Under the pieces are notes generated by a model. It saw nothing but the letters and a program-made list of their open reading frames with translations. It had not been told where the DNA came from and ran no database searches. A DNA stretch of 64,000 nt. Source: an uncultured bacterium (GTDB taxonomy: Bacteria; Cyanobacteriota; Vampirovibrionia; Gastranaerophilales; Gastranaerophilaceae). Positions 37,902 through 46,929 of the stretch are shown one piece after another. The position numbers were made by a program, and so were the translations under genes. The stretch spans positions 18,376 through 82,375 of the forward strand of contig CASFNW010000008.1 in assembly GCA_949296245.1 (NCBI GenBank). Reading direction: 5' to 3'. Each line of letters begins with the position of its first letter. Positions within the stretch are counted from its first letter, which is position 1.

Positions 37902-39212
37902 ATGAAAAACAAAAAGTTATTATTGTTCTGGATGATTATACTGCTTGTTATTGCAGGTATTATTGTAATCATCAAAAAACCGACAAAACTCGGTCTTGAC
38001 CTTGTCGGAGGTTCCAGAATTGTGCTTGAGGCACAAACAACCGATACAATTGCAAAAATCACACCTGATATGATGAGCAGTCTGCAATTTGCAATCGAAA
38101 ACAGAGTTAATGCTCTGGGTGTTGCAGAAACAGTTGTTCAGCAGACAGGTGAAAAACGTTTGTTAGTGGAAATTCCTAATATTTCAGACCCTGCTAAAGC
38201 AAAAGAATTCTTAGGCGAAACAGCAGAATTGGAATTTAAAAAGCCATTGGACGGAAAATACGGTGCTACAGGCTGGGCATCTACAGGCTTAACCGGTAAA
38301 GATGTAAGAAAAGCTCTTATATCCACAAACCCGGGTGGCCAGTGGGTTGTATCTTTAGAATTTAATGATAAAGGTACAAAAAAATTCGGCGAATTAACAC
38401 AACAGCTTGTCGGAAAGCCGATGGCTATATTTTTTAACGGTGAATTACAATCTGCTCCGGTTATTCAGGAACCTATCTTAGGCGGTCATGCACAGATTTC
38501 CGGCGGTGACTCAGGCTTTGCCTATGAAGAAGCAAAGAAAATGGTCGATTTACTTAACGCCGGTGCTTTGCCTGTTCCTGCAAAAATCATAGAAGAAAGC
38601 TTAGTCGGTCCGACTCTCGGGGCTGACAGTATTGCAAAAAGTAAAACAGCAGGCGTTATCGGTATCGGGCTTGTTATGATATTCATGCTTTTATACTATC
38701 GTTTGCCAGGTTTTATCGCAGATATTGCATTGATAATATATTCAATCCTTGTATTTGCTGTGTTCAAGATAGTTCCTGTTACATTGACACTTGCCGGTAT
38801 TGCAGGTTTTATCCTGAGTATAGGTATGGCGGTTGATGCTAATATCCTTATATTTGAAAGGACAAAAGAAGAATTAAAAGCCGGAAGGACAATGTTTACC
38901 GCTATCAATGCCGGTTTTGACAGAGCGTTCACTTCAATATTTGACTCTAATATGACGACAATTATCACCTGTGTGATTTTGTACTTCCTTGGCACAAGTA
39001 TTGTAAAAGGATTTGCGCTTACTTTGATTATTGGTGTTTTAATCAGTATGTTTACGGCTATTACCGTTACCAAAAACTTTATGCACCTTTTATTCGGTGC
39101 CGGTCAATTAAAACACCCTGGCTGGTTCGGTATCAAACAGTCTGAAATAGGCAAAGCCTATGAAGCAACTGAAACCAAGAAAGAAAAAGCTAAATTCGGT
39201 ATTTTAGACTAA
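37902..39212 (+). CDS. secD: Protein translocase subunit SecD
   Basis: Membrane component that uses the proton motive force to assist Sec export. It has an N-terminal helix, the conserved LGLDLVGGSRIVLEA segment at about residue 28, a short P1-type periplasmic domain, and five further helices with GMAVDANILIFERTKEELKAG. 436 residues is on the short side, as in Gram-positives and cyanobacteria-like SecD. AGAGG lies upstream of the ATG. secF follows after 46 bp. Confidence 0.97.
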   Translation: MKNKKLLLFWMIILLVIAGIIVIIKKPTKLGLDLVGGSRIVLEAQTTDTIAKITPDMMSSLQFAIENRVNALGVAETVVQQTGEKRLLVEIPNISDPAKAKEFLGETAELEFKKPLDGKYGATGWASTGLTGKDVRKALISTNPGGQWVVSLEFNDKGTKKFGELTQQLVGKPMAIFFNGELQSAPVIQEPILGGHAQISGGDSGFAYEEAKKMVDLLNAGALPVPAKIIEESLVGPTLGADSIAKSKTAGVIGIGLVMIFMLLYYRLPGFIADIALIIYSILVFAVFKIVPVTLTLAGIAGFILSIGMAVDANILIFERTKEELKAGRTMFTAINAGFDRAFTSIFDSNMTTIITCVILYFLGTSIVKGFALTLIIGVLISMFTAITVTKNFMHLLFGAGQLKHPGWFGIKQSEIGKAYEATETKKEKAKFGILD

Positions 39213-39258
39213 TCAAAGAATACATTAGCATAACGTAATTTATCAAGGAGAAAATATA

Positions 39259-40254
39259 ATGAGTGAAACAGTTTTACATCAACATAAATGGATTGATGTC
39301 GTAAAATACAGATGGGTCTGGTTTGGTCTGTCGCTTTTGTTAATAGTACCCGGTATAGTTGCTATGGGATATTTGATTTTCAACTCTCCTCAGCATTTGC
39401 CAGTTAAAGTCGGTATTGATTTTACAGGCGGTACAATTACACAGTATTCTGTAGCAAAAGATGTTTCTAATACAGAAGTTGCAAAAATAAGAGACAATCT
39501 TGTTAAAGCTGGGATAGAAAATCCTGTTATACAGGTATTGAAAGCAAATAACACTATATCTAAAGCAGAAAACATAAAACCTTCTACTGTTATTTCAGTT
39601 AAAACAGCTTTCAAAAGCAATGATAAAACATCAGAACAAAAAATTGGAAATGTTATAAGAGCCGATTACCCAGCTGCAGAACTTGTTCAGGTCAGCTCAA
39701 TAGGACCTTCTTTAGGTAAAGAATTGTTTATAAATTCAATGTACGCCCTTGCACTGGCATTTCTTGGAATCGTTGTATATCTGTCTTTCAGATTTCAGGT
39801 GGATTATGCTGTAATTGCTTTGATATCACTTGCTCACGATGCGTTTTTCGTACTTGGATTTTTTGCAATTTTAGGCATTTTCTTTGATGTGCATATAGAT
39901 GCACTGTTTATTACTGCAGTACTTACGGTAATAGGTTTTTCAAACCACGATACAATTGTTGTGTTTGACAGAATCAGAGAAAACTCAAGATTCCTTGCCA
40001 AAAAAGCATCATTCCCGCAGATTGTTAATGCAAGCGTAAACCAGACTCTTGCAAGAAGTATCAATACTTCCTTGACAACATTAATTACACTGTGTGCATT
40101 ATACTTTTTCGGCGGAGAAACAACAAAAGAATTTGTACTTGCAATGATTGTAGGTATTGCGATAGGTACATATTCAAGTATATTCTTTGCTTCCACTTTG
40201 CTTGACTGGTGGAGAGAAAAACAGGATGCAAAAACTCACGGAGCAAGAGCATAA
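39259..40254 (+). CDS. secF: Protein translocase subunit SecF
   Basis: Partner of SecD. Six membrane helices are visible, with the conserved KVGIDFTGGTITQYSV near residue 50, SFRFQVDYAVIALISLAHDA, and TVIGFSNHDTIVVFDRIREN near 232, followed by ARSINTSLTTLITLCALYFFGG. 331 residues is normal. AAGGAG lies 8 nt before the ATG. Confidence 0.97.
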   Translation: MSETVLHQHKWIDVVKYRWVWFGLSLLLIVPGIVAMGYLIFNSPQHLPVKVGIDFTGGTITQYSVAKDVSNTEVAKIRDNLVKAGIENPVIQVLKANNTISKAENIKPSTVISVKTAFKSNDKTSEQKIGNVIRADYPAAELVQVSSIGPSLGKELFINSMYALALAFLGIVVYLSFRFQVDYAVIALISLAHDAFFVLGFFAILGIFFDVHIDALFITAVLTVIGFSNHDTIVVFDRIRENSRFLAKKASFPQIVNASVNQTLARSINTSLTTLITLCALYFFGGETTKEFVLAMIVGIAIGTYSSIFFASTLLDWWREKQDAKTHGARA

Positions 40255-40255
40255 A

Positions 40256-40675
40256 ATGACGCAGCAAAAAGCTTTAGCTCAATTTGTATCCGAAACCAGA
40301 GAAAAATTAGGCTTATCACAGACAGGGCTGGCTAAAAAGTCAGCTCTGCCTTTAAAAATGATAGAAGATATAGAATCCGGTCAGGAACTTTTTCTTGCTT
40401 CCACTATTCGCCAGAAGCTTGCAAATGGTTTGAAATTAAAACCTGCAGACATAAAACAATATGAAAAGCATCCTGATTTATCATTGCTTCCTGACAATGA
40501 AATTACGTTATTTATAAAAAACAAGATTCTTGCACACGATATTGAAAATCTTGAATGCCCCGTATGCGGTTCAAAACTCATAACAAGAATTGCAAAAATG
40601 TATGATTTGGAAGACAACCTTGTTCTTGTTCCAAAAGCCAGATGCACAAAATGTCCTTTTCAAATTAAAGGATAA
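40256..40675 (+). CDS. XRE-type helix-turn-helix protein with C-terminal zinc ribbon
   Basis: A 139-residue protein. Residues 7-60 form a Cro/C1-type HTH (SETREKLGLSQTGLAKKSAL), and residues near 100-139 hold two Cys pairs (CPVCG and CTKCP) that look like a zinc ribbon. ATG at 40256 lies 1 bp after the secF stop; an in-frame ATG at 40226 inside secF is an alternative. Being tightly linked to secDF suggests cotranscription. Target genes are unknown. Confidence 0.7.
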   Translation: MTQQKALAQFVSETREKLGLSQTGLAKKSALPLKMIEDIESGQELFLASTIRQKLANGLKLKPADIKQYEKHPDLSLLPDNEITLFIKNKILAHDIENLECPVCGSKLITRIAKMYDLEDNLVLVPKARCTKCPFQIKG

Positions 40676-41096
40676 ATTTTCAATAAAACTTTCCTGTATT
40701 CAAATTCTTTAGTTAAGCAATAAATCAAATAATTAAAATACCTGATACTCCATTCAAACAGAATATAATTTGAACCCGTCTCGGCAACTCGGCACGTAAA
40801 AATTGCTAAAGAAACATTACCTCGTTTGCAGTTGTTCAAATAATATTCTGTAATTCCCGTAATTCATTTTTTCAAAAGGTATTTTAAATATTTAACTTAT
40901 TGCTTATTATCTAAAATTACATAAAAATCTTCCGTCTTTCAAAACACTTAAAAAGAATTTTTTATATATTAGCCATCTGGTCAATATAATATTCAAAAAC
41001 CTTTAACCTTAGGGTTGATGTTTTTGGCATGCCTAAAAAGTATTATTGAATTGTAGAAGTTGAGTACATAAACTCTTGGGGAGTAGAAAAAGAGTA
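40676..41096. other. 421-bp intergenic region with a 94-bp inverted-repeat element
   Basis: No gene is convincing. Arms 40758-40775 (ACAGAATATAATTTGAAC) and 40834-40851 are inverted repeats of 18 bp with one mismatch, enclosing 58 bp that contain CTCGGCAACTCGGCACG. A small hairpin AACCTTAGGGTT lies near 41005. The promoter for the AMIN-like gene should be at its right end, but I see no clear consensus. Confidence 0.5.
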
Positions 41097-42296
41097 ATGA
41101 GAAGTATCGTAAATTTAGGCACAAAATTGTCTTTGGCGGCATTAACCGTTTTGTTAACAATGTCTTGCGCAACAGCAAACACATTAAAAGAAGTCCGGAT
41201 TAATGCACAGGATTCGGGCTACGGAATTGTTTTTAAAACAGACGAAGCTGCACAAATTAAAAAAACAGTATATTCTGATGACAAAATGACGGTTGAACTT
41301 AAAAATACAGAAGCTTCCTCTGATCTTGATACAGTATACAACAATGTTACGGGTGTGGAAAATGTAACTATTGCTCCTGCTTCAAAAGACAGCATAAAAG
41401 TTACTTTTAAAGGCGAAGGCATTGCAAACAGCAAACTCTACTTTGAAAAAGATTCAACTGCTGCTTCTTTACCTCCCGTAAATACATCTTCTCAATCCAT
41501 TCAATTGAATGCTCCCGTATCCAGCTATACTCCGGTATACAATCCGGACGCATTTGCTCAAGAAGAAACATCAGAGTATTCACAAACTTCTAATCCCAAA
41601 CTAAACGAAACATTAACAAAGATGCATATAACAAGAAGTATGCTTGTTAAAGCAAAAAGTTATATAAAAAAAGCAATAAACAAAACAAAATCAGGCGACA
41701 TAAATGTTATGACAATTCTTGGAATTATATTTATTACTGCTGCATTTATGTTTAAACCTAAAAAATCAGCAAATACAAAAACTCAAATAAAAGAAAGAAG
41801 CCTTACCGGAATAATTCCACAAAGAACCGCACAAATGGAGCGTGAAATCGGTCTGAACAGGCAACTGACTGATAATATGAAACTTAATAACAATTCTGTA
41901 AATTCGATTAAATCAGGATACGGAATAAAAGCCTATCAGCAGAGCCAGAAAAACCCGTATATGTCTCCTTCCATACAACAGTCAACAAACGGAATTTCTG
42001 GAATTGCAAGAAGAAAACCATTGGCAACTACACCTGTGAAAAAACAAACAATGAAAAACATGCCTGTTGAACCAAGAGTAAGCACACCGGTAAAATCAAA
42101 AGCACCTGCTCTTTCTTCATTAAATCTTAAACAAACAAAAGTAACACCAAAGCAATCAGCTATGGATACATCTGATATGGACAGTATGAAATTTTTAGAA
42201 TCCATAACAAAAATTTATGAAAAAAGCGGCAGAAGTGATCTTGCAAAAGGTTTAAAAGACAATCTGAGAAAAGCACAATTAGCAAACCACTTATAA
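41097..42296 (+). CDS. AMIN-like secreted/membrane protein with basic C-terminal tail
   Basis: 399 residues. The signal peptide spans 1-28 (LSLAALTVLLTMSCATA), then about 30-120 reads like an AMIN beta domain (VRINAQDSGYGIVFKTDE and VTGVENVTIAP), which in other bacteria binds peptidoglycan or outer-membrane partners. A linker is followed by one membrane helix at about 204-219 (VMTILGIIFITAAFMF). The remaining 180 residues are basic, low-complexity and Gln/Ser/Lys-rich. ATG at 41097 is preferred over an upstream TTG. The layout puts AMIN outside and the tail in the cytoplasm. Confidence 0.65.
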   Translation: MRSIVNLGTKLSLAALTVLLTMSCATANTLKEVRINAQDSGYGIVFKTDEAAQIKKTVYSDDKMTVELKNTEASSDLDTVYNNVTGVENVTIAPASKDSIKVTFKGEGIANSKLYFEKDSTAASLPPVNTSSQSIQLNAPVSSYTPVYNPDAFAQEETSEYSQTSNPKLNETLTKMHITRSMLVKAKSYIKKAINKTKSGDINVMTILGIIFITAAFMFKPKKSANTKTQIKERSLTGIIPQRTAQMEREIGLNRQLTDNMKLNNNSVNSIKSGYGIKAYQQSQKNPYMSPSIQQSTNGISGIARRKPLATTPVKKQTMKNMPVEPRVSTPVKSKAPALSSLNLKQTKVTPKQSAMDTSDMDSMKFLESITKIYEKSGRSDLAKGLKDNLRKAQLANHL

Positions 42297-42363
42297 AGAA
42301 GTTATAAAAAAATAAAATGAGAAAAGAGAGAGAGAAATAAATAGACGATACTCAACAATATAC

Positions 42364-42389
42364 GAGACAGTTAACTGTCTCTTTTTTTT
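42364..42389 (+). terminator. Terminator of the AMIN-like gene
   Basis: GAGACAG-TTAA-CTGTCTC followed by eight T, 67 bp past the stop codon. Confidence 0.9.
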
Positions 42390-42505
42390 GTAATATTTTA
42401 GATAACCAAAGGTTCTCACCCAACCGGCCTATATTTGTCCCAATTTATATTATTATGTGATAATTTATGATTTAATAAAAATACATAAATCTCACAGGAG
42501 CAAAA

Positions 42506-43711
42506 TTGAGCGAAATCGGGTCAAAAGAATATTTTTGTATATTTGGCGGCGGTGCCATAAGAGGGCTTGCATATTTAGGTGCAATGCAGGCAATGAAAGA
42601 GCTCGGGGTTACAATAAAAGCTTATGCCGGCTCTTCAGTCGGCGCTGTCTTTGCTGCTTTTGCATCTCTTGATTATACTTACGAAGAATTCAGAGAAATT
42701 TTTAACGAAGTTAATTTTGATTTGTTCAGAGATGTCCGCTTTGATTTGGCAAAAAAATTTGCCATAAGTAAAGGCGAGCATTTTTTAAACTGGATAAGAT
42801 GCGGTATAGAAAAAAAGTTTTACGCAGATAAATATGAAAAAGGCAAAAATGAACCCGTAACTTTTAAAGATATAGACAAAGACATTTTTGTAATTACAAC
42901 AAATATAAACGGATGTGAACCGTATATTTTTTCAAAATATACAACACCTGATTTTGAAGTGGCTCAGGCTGTAAGAATATCTACATCTCTTCCTGGGCTA
43001 TTGGAACCGTTTGAATATGACAAAAAAGTTTTGATAGACGGTGACATGATGAAAAGCTGGCCGATGTGGAGAGTCAGCGAAATATTATGCCCGAAAGATT
43101 GCAGGGTTATAGAATTCAGACTGGAAGGCGCAAAATTCTGGACGGATGTCAAAAACTCCGTAGAATACCTGAATGCGGTTTTTGCTACACTGTCAAACTT
43201 TGCAACAGACTACATAATGCAGACATACCAGCCCAAAGACAAATTTGATTATGTAAAAATTGATACTGAACACATACTGCCGGTACAGTTTAGTCTACCG
43301 CAATCTGAGAGAGAAAAACTCATACAGCTCGGGTATGATACAACAATGACTTATTTTAAAAAGACTCTTCTGCAAAAGAAAAAAGAGCTGCTTCCTATGT
43401 ATACGGTTATACTTGACCATCTGATAAAAGTAAAAAATTCGATTAATGACAATAAAATAGATGATGCAAAATCTTACTTATGCGACATGTTTATTTATCT
43501 GTGTGATGCAAAAAGATATATTGATACGCAGTTATATGACAATGCGATAAAGTTTAAAGACTATTTCTTTTCAAGAGTAACCAAAAGTGTATTTTTTAAG
43601 CGCGTAGAACTTAAAGAAAAAAGACAGGTTGAATTTTATCTCAACAAGCTTTATGATGAAGTTTTGGAACGTTGTATGGAGCTTGAATCATACATAAGAG
43701 AATTTAATTAA
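42506..43711 (+). CDS. Patatin-like phospholipase
   Basis: Predicted lipid acyl hydrolase, 401 residues. The glycine-rich oxyanion loop FGGGAIRGLAYLGA is at 13-26, the nucleophile Ser44 lies in AGSSVGA, and the catalytic Asp178 in LIDGDMM. The C-terminal 150 residues are helical and charged and not recognised. The start is TTG at 42506, supported by AGGAG 5 nt upstream; no ATG fits. Cytosolic by sequence; such enzymes may remodel membrane lipids or act as effectors. Confidence 0.85.
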   Translation: MSEIGSKEYFCIFGGGAIRGLAYLGAMQAMKELGVTIKAYAGSSVGAVFAAFASLDYTYEEFREIFNEVNFDLFRDVRFDLAKKFAISKGEHFLNWIRCGIEKKFYADKYEKGKNEPVTFKDIDKDIFVITTNINGCEPYIFSKYTTPDFEVAQAVRISTSLPGLLEPFEYDKKVLIDGDMMKSWPMWRVSEILCPKDCRVIEFRLEGAKFWTDVKNSVEYLNAVFATLSNFATDYIMQTYQPKDKFDYVKIDTEHILPVQFSLPQSEREKLIQLGYDTTMTYFKKTLLQKKKELLPMYTVILDHLIKVKNSINDNKIDDAKSYLCDMFIYLCDAKRYIDTQLYDNAIKFKDYFFSRVTKSVFFKRVELKEKRQVEFYLNKLYDEVLERCMELESYIREFN

Positions 43712-43714
43712 TAA

Positions 43715-43743
43715 AAAAAGCCTCCGTTTACCGGAGGCTTTTG
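43715..43743. terminator. Bidirectional terminator between patatin and SPFH genes
   Basis: AAAAGCCTCCG and CGGAGGCTTTT form an 11-bp stem flanked by A and T runs between convergent genes. Confidence 0.88.
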
Positions 43744-43753
43744 TATAACACAA

Positions 43754-44767
43754 TTACTGAATTTTTGTTCCGTCAAGCATCTGTTTGATACCGTCAACAG
43801 AGCTTAAAATACCTGTTGCTTCGTAAGGCATATAAACAACTTTGTTGTTTTCACCTTCAACCATCTGTTTTAAAGTATCGAGATATCTTACGGCAATGAG
43901 GTATTTATCAGGCTGTCCGTGATCCTGTATAGCTTCTATTGTTTTTCCTATAGCAGTTGCTTCTGCTTCTGCCTGTTTTACCCTTGCAGCTGCCTGACCT
44001 TCTGCAACAAGTCTTGCTGCTTCTTTTTCACCTTCGGCTTTTAAGATTGCTGCTTGTTTTTGACCTTCTGCCATATTGATAGCAGAAGCTTTTTCACCCT
44101 CTGCTTTTAAGATTGCAGCCTGTTTTAAGCCTTCTGCTTCATAAATTGCCGCACGTTTTTCTCTTTCTGCTTTCACCTGTTTTTCCATAGAAGCCTGAAC
44201 ATCGGCAGGAGGAGTGATTTCTTGAAGTTCTATTCTGTTTACTTTAACGCCCCATTTATTAGAAGCTTCATCAAGTGTTTCTCTTAATTTTGCATTGATA
44301 GTATCACGGGAAGAAAGAGTTTCATCCAAAACCATATCACCGATTACGTTTCTCATTGTTGTAAGTGTTAGTTTTTCAATAGCTTCCGGCAGATTCTGGA
44401 TTCTGTATACAGCACTTTTTGCATCCATAATTTGAAAATAAATAAGCGCATTTATAGAAATAGAAACGTTATCTTTTGTAATTACATTTTGACGGGGAAT
44501 ATCCATAACAGATTCTCTTAAATCTATCATTGTTCTTTCCCCATAATATGAATATGTCATACCGTCAGAGGTCTTTTGTGAATATTTCCACTGGATTTTT
44601 CTCGGATATTCAAAAAACGGAATGATAATATGAAAACCTGCATACAGAACTTTTTCAAAAGCACCGAGTTTTTCTATTATCATAGCTTCTTCCTGCTGGA
44701 TAATTTTAATACCTGCTGCAAAATATGCTATCACAAGCACCAGTATCACTAAAAATAAAATTCCCAT
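43754..44767 (-). CDS. SPFH/band-7 membrane protein (stomatin type)
   Basis: 337 residues with an N-terminal membrane helix (LFLVILVLVIAYFAAGI), the SPFH domain (KIIQQEEAMIIEKLGAFEKV through EITPPADVQASMEKQ) and a long coiled-coil with repeated units of the type LKAEGEKAAAI (KAEGEKASAINMAEGQKQAA and next). The C-terminus resembles the QmcA/YbbK class. It assembles into membrane-organising oligomers. AAGGAG lies before the ATG. It is the last gene of a NfeD-SPFH-SPFH operon. Confidence 0.92.
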   Translation of the reverse strand: MGILFLVILVLVIAYFAAGIKIIQQEEAMIIEKLGAFEKVLYAGFHIIIPFFEYPRKIQWKYSQKTSDGMTYSYYGERTMIDLRESVMDIPRQNVITKDNVSISINALIYFQIMDAKSAVYRIQNLPEAIEKLTLTTMRNVIGDMVLDETLSSRDTINAKLRETLDEASNKWGVKVNRIELQEITPPADVQASMEKQVKAEREKRAAIYEAEGLKQAAILKAEGEKASAINMAEGQKQAAILKAEGEKEAARLVAEGQAAARVKQAEAEATAIGKTIEAIQDHGQPDKYLIAVRYLDTLKQMVEGENNKVVYMPYEATGILSSVDGIKQMLDGTKIQ

Positions 44768-44809
44768 CTTTTTCTCCTTTTCTATTTTGTACTTTATTAT
44801 TTGATATTT

Positions 44810-45385
44810 TTATTCAAAATCATGCCTTATACCATTTGCCTCAACTATCTGTTTTAAGTTAAATTCCCATATTTTAACTCCCCAGTTTGTTGAATAATCA
44901 TTAGCAATTTTTACACATTCATCTTCAAAGCTTTGTATAAACTCAAAAGAATCTGTTCCTTCATCTAAATCCACAAGCTTTTTCTGAATTATTCCCGCAA
45001 ACAATTGGTTTAATGCATCAAACAGATAAACTGTCTCATAAACAGCCTTGTACGGATCTGTTATCTGATATACAACATCCGCTTTAATCTTAAAATTTGA
45101 TTTGTCTTTTCCAAAAAATTCTCTGTTATCATTGGGAAATTCAAAAATTTCTTTTTGCAGGCTGATTTTGCCGTTATAAAGATATAACCTGTGATTTTCA
45201 GGCGTTTCTATCCCGTGCATTTTTTCAAAAAACGGAATTATTAAATGTACGCCTTCTCCTATGACTCTGTTGAAACTGCCAAATCTTTCTATTACGGCTT
45301 CTTCATCTTTTTCAATGACTATAACAGCCTTAAAAGAAAGGACAATAACAGCGGTTATAAGTATGGCAGCATATAAAAAATACAA
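44810..45385 (-). CDS. Short SPFH-domain protein lacking the coiled-coil tail
   Basis: 191 residues: N-terminal helix (YFLYAAILITAVIVLSF), the SPFH core VIEKDEEAVIERFGSFNRVI and GEGVHLIIPFFEKMHGIETP, ending soon after ANDYSTNWGVKIWEFNLKQI. The coiled-coil region seen in its neighbour is missing, so it is either truncated or a specialised partner. Start is TTG with AGGATG 9 nt upstream, just after the nfeD-like gene. Confidence 0.8.
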   Translation of the reverse strand: MYFLYAAILITAVIVLSFKAVIVIEKDEEAVIERFGSFNRVIGEGVHLIIPFFEKMHGIETPENHRLYLYNGKISLQKEIFEFPNDNREFFGKDKSNFKIKADVVYQITDPYKAVYETVYLFDALNQLFAGIIQKKLVDLDEGTDSFEFIQSFEDECVKIANDYSTNWGVKIWEFNLKQIVEANGIRHDFE

Positions 45386-45395
45386 TCTTCACATC

Positions 45396-45824
45396 CTATT
45401 CCACAGGTACAACGTACATAACAATGCTGTCATTTTTTACTATTTTTGCATAAGAGCCTTTTTCTATTACCTCTCCGTTAAGAGATTTTGCCTGCCATTC
45501 TTCGCCGAATACCGCAATTCTGCCATTTTCAGAAGTTACAGTTTCAATTACTTTAGCGGTTTTACCTGCATACATTTCTATAGTTTCAGGTTTATCACCG
45601 TTTTTCTTTTGAATAAGGAAAGGTCTGAGCCAGAGCAAAAATACAGCAGCAAAAACTGCAAAAGTAAGAACCTGATACATCAAATCCAATTCAAGTGCTG
45701 CAGGAAGTGCAGCTATAAAGCAGGCTAAACCGAGATTAAGAAAAAACATTACCGGCGTAAACATTTCAATAATACAGAATATCACACCGCAAATACACCA
45801 TATATGCCACAATTGTAATTCCAT
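45396..45824 (-). CDS. NfeD-family membrane protein (short form)
   Basis: 142 residues with three or four membrane helices (HIWCICGVIFCIIEMFTP, LGLACFIAALPAALELD, VLTFAVFAAVFLLWLRP) and a C-terminal OB-fold domain (YAGKTAKVIETVTSENGRIA and KGSYAKIVKNDSIVMYV). NfeD proteins are nearly always paired with SPFH proteins, which is the case here. It lacks the ClpP-like protease domain of the long form. Confidence 0.88.
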   Translation of the reverse strand: MELQLWHIWCICGVIFCIIEMFTPVMFFLNLGLACFIAALPAALELDLMYQVLTFAVFAAVFLLWLRPFLIQKKNGDKPETIEMYAGKTAKVIETVTSENGRIAVFGEEWQAKSLNGEVIEKGSYAKIVKNDSIVMYVVPVE

Positions 45825-45887
45825 TAAGATGCCCTCCTGGTGTTTTTATTATATAGTTTTTTGCAGCTGTGTGCAAACAGAATACTG

Positions 45888-45912
45888 AAAAAGGACGATT
45901 ATCGTCCTTTTT
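45888..45912. terminator. Terminator at the end of the Cys-rich gene
   Basis: AAAAAGGACGA and CGTCCTTTTT around a 4-nt loop, immediately past the stop of the 45915-46193 gene and upstream of the NfeD operon. Confidence 0.85.
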
Positions 45913-45914
45913 AT

Positions 45915-46193
45915 CTAGTATCCGCCTTCTGTAATACAATAATGACCGTCTTCAAGATCGTACTTGTCATGTACACGGCAGACATTACACAAACAGCCTT
46001 TATCTTCTTCTATGCACCTGCTTTTTGTGTAAGCACAAAAAAGATTTTCCAGTCCGTCAATATTTTCGATACCTTTAAACATATCAATCATATTGTGAGG
46101 CATTTCTTTAATTTTACAGGATGTGGTATAAGAAGGACATTTTAAACAATTGCACATCTCAAGATTTTCTTTTGTTTTTTCTACGATAGACAT
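45915..46193 (-). CDS. Cys-rich small protein, possible metal- or cluster-binding
   Basis: 92 residues with ten cysteines: MCNCLKCPSYTTSCKIK, LFCAYTKSRCIEE, GCLCNVCRVHDKY and HYCITEGGY. The CxCxxCPSY start resembles the DUF2769-type Cys-rich proteins of anaerobes, but I am not certain. No signal peptide. AGGAG lies 5 nt before the ATG. It is a single-gene unit with its own terminator. An Fe-S or zinc role is inference. Confidence 0.65.
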   Translation of the reverse strand: MSIVEKTKENLEMCNCLKCPSYTTSCKIKEMPHNMIDMFKGIENIDGLENLFCAYTKSRCIEEDKGCLCNVCRVHDKYDLEDGHYCITEGGY

Positions 46194-46307
46194 AATTACT
46201 CCTGAAACCTATTACATACACAGACATAATAACAGGCTGCAGCAACTGAAAAATTACACACAAAAGCTAATCTAAAAATATTTTTTTACAGATTTAAATA
46301 TTAAATA

Positions 46308-46847
46308 CTATTGGATTACATATTCTGTTTCAGAGACAGGAACTTCCTGCAATACTTCTTGAGAGGAAGTGTCATCTATATTTGCAGCCTCGCCTGTAGC
46401 AGCTCCTGATTCATCATCTGTTTTTGGTACAACAACTTCCACACCCATTGAGGTAAGAGACTGTCTTGCCTTAGGAGCAAGTGCTGTATCGGGGAAATTT
46501 TCTAAAATAGTCTGATAGCAGTCAATAGCCTCTTGCTTATACTCTCTTGCTTTGTAGAGATTACCGGCTTTGTAATACAAAGGAGCAAGCGAAATATCCG
46601 GAGCAATTAGCATTTGATTATCAAGTTTGATTTTTATCTCAATCATACTTGAATTATCTTCGGGAGAAAATAAAGAGTTTGCGTAAACCTTTTTTGTTAA
46701 TCTGTCTATAGTCTCCGACATTGTTGTCATGTCTTCCTGCGTAATAGCTCCTGCAGATTTTTTTGATTTTTTAGCAGCCAGAGAATCCATTGAAGCCATG
46801 GAAAATACAATCATACCAATCAACAATAAAATTAAAGTTTTTTTCAT
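46308..46847 (-). CDS. Secreted TPR-like protein
   Basis: 179 residues with a signal peptide (KKTLILLLIGMIVFSMASMD, cleavage near LAA25) and a tetratricopeptide-like pair around residues 88-130 (PLYYKAGNLYKAREYKQEAI and CYQTILENFPDTALAPKAR), the pattern seen in BamD/YbgF-type periplasmic proteins. The C-terminus is acidic and Ser/Thr-rich. It may be a scaffold in the cell envelope. Ribosome site is weak (AGAAGAG). Confidence 0.7.
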   Translation of the reverse strand: MKKTLILLLIGMIVFSMASMDSLAAKKSKKSAGAITQEDMTTMSETIDRLTKKVYANSLFSPEDNSSMIEIKIKLDNQMLIAPDISLAPLYYKAGNLYKAREYKQEAIDCYQTILENFPDTALAPKARQSLTSMGVEVVVPKTDDESGAATGEAANIDDTSSQEVLQEVPVSETEYVIQ

Positions 46848-46929
46848 AATACTCTTCTAAATTTATACTCCTGCCCTTAATAACATTCTAGTATAAATAA
46901 ATTTTTTTGCACTCAATTAAATAAATGAA

